Positions 6,277 through 6,372 of a DNA stretch of 6,372 nt are shown here, piece after piece. Each line of letters opens with the position of its first letter. Position 1 is the stretch's first letter. The translations under genes and the position numbers were made by a program. The DNA comes from Gammaproteobacteria bacterium (lineage in GTDB: Bacteria; Pseudomonadota; Gammaproteobacteria; Pseudomonadales; Litorivicinaceae). Below the pieces are notes generated by a model. That model ran no database searches and was not told the origin of the DNA. It worked only from the letters and a program-made list of their open reading frames with translations. The DNA lies in assembly GCA_002705325.1 (NCBI GenBank), contig PAFS01000010.1, positions 5,857 to 12,228 of the forward strand, in the 5' to 3' direction.

Positions 6277-6372
6277 TTGTCGGTAGTCAAACAAAGCGCA
6301 AAAGCCCTCGTGCTGATCACAGCTGCCGCTGTGTGGTGGCTGGCCGGTTTGTATTTGTATCTCAGTCCAAAG
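6277..6372 (+). CDS. mrcA: Penicillin-binding protein 1A, N-terminal start only, runs off the right edge
   Basis: The visible 32 codons encode a short basic N-terminus, then a membrane helix (residues about 10-28, ALVLITAAAVWWLAGLYLYL) ending in YLYLSPK. This resembles the signal anchor of class A PBP1A (ponA/mrcA), a bifunctional peptidoglycan glycosyltransferase and transpeptidase anchored in the inner membrane. The divergent position next to pilM is the usual place of this gene in Pseudomonas and many other gammaproteobacteria, which supports the call. An in-frame TAA at 6271-6273 rules out any start further upstream. The first usable codon is TTG at 6277, with GGAG at 6264-6267 and a 9-base spacer. 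The next candidate, GTG at 6310, would cut into the membrane helix. No catalytic residues are in view, so the name rests on the anchor sequence and the context. Confidence 0.78.
   Translation, partial: MSVVKQSAKALVLITAAAVWWLAGLYLYLSPK

Noticed and set aside
1..6372. CRISPR arrays, insertion sequences, tRNA or rRNA genes, attachment sites
   Set aside because: I saw no regular repeats, terminal inverted repeats, transposase-like frames or RNA gene signatures. The pilM deletion shows no inserted element.

Overview
This window is a piece of a gammaproteobacterial chromosome carrying the classic pilMNOPQ-aroK-aroB block, read right to left on the minus strand. The divergent start of a penicillin-binding protein 1A gene (mrcA/ponA) lies at the right edge, and the first codons of gltB (glutamate synthase large chain) lie at the left edge. 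The order mrcA <> pilM-N-O-P-Q-aroK-aroB-gltB is the one known from Pseudomonas and related gammaproteobacteria. No dam or damX/SPOR gene sits between aroB and gltB here. Base composition is moderate. A marine gammaproteobacterium would fit, but that is a guess; the sequence alone does not fix the genus.

Layout from left to right: 1-174 start of gltB (minus, runs off the edge); 175-273 a spacer with a possible gltB promoter and a hairpin terminator; 274-1377 aroB; 1374-1895 aroK; 1925-4054 pilQ; 4051-4590 pilP; 4580-5200 pilO; 5197-5763 pilN; 5763-about 6097 remains of pilM; about 6098-6276 divergent intergenic region; 6277-6372 start of mrcA on the plus strand. The genes from pilM to aroB overlap or nearly touch, so they look like one operon. 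PilM-N-O-P form the inner-membrane alignment complex of the type IV pilus, PilQ is the outer-membrane secretin, and AroK and AroB catalyse shikimate phosphorylation and 3-dehydroquinate formation.

The main discovery is that the pilus part of this operon is broken in two genes. pilQ carries an in-frame TAA (3290-3292) in an otherwise intact 709-codon reading frame. It splits the gene into a secreted AMIN-domain half and a secretin half that has no signal peptide. pilM carries an in-frame TAG (5957-5959) and has also lost about two thirds of its length: its N-terminal 73 codons are joined out of frame to its last 38 codons near 5879, with roughly 240 codons missing. pilN, pilO and pilP, and the biosynthetic genes aroK and aroB, look intact. 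The simplest reading is recent loss of type IV pili in this lineage, with the operon kept for aroK/aroB. The pilQ stop alone could be a sequencing error or a real split gene; the pilM deletion is much harder to explain that way.
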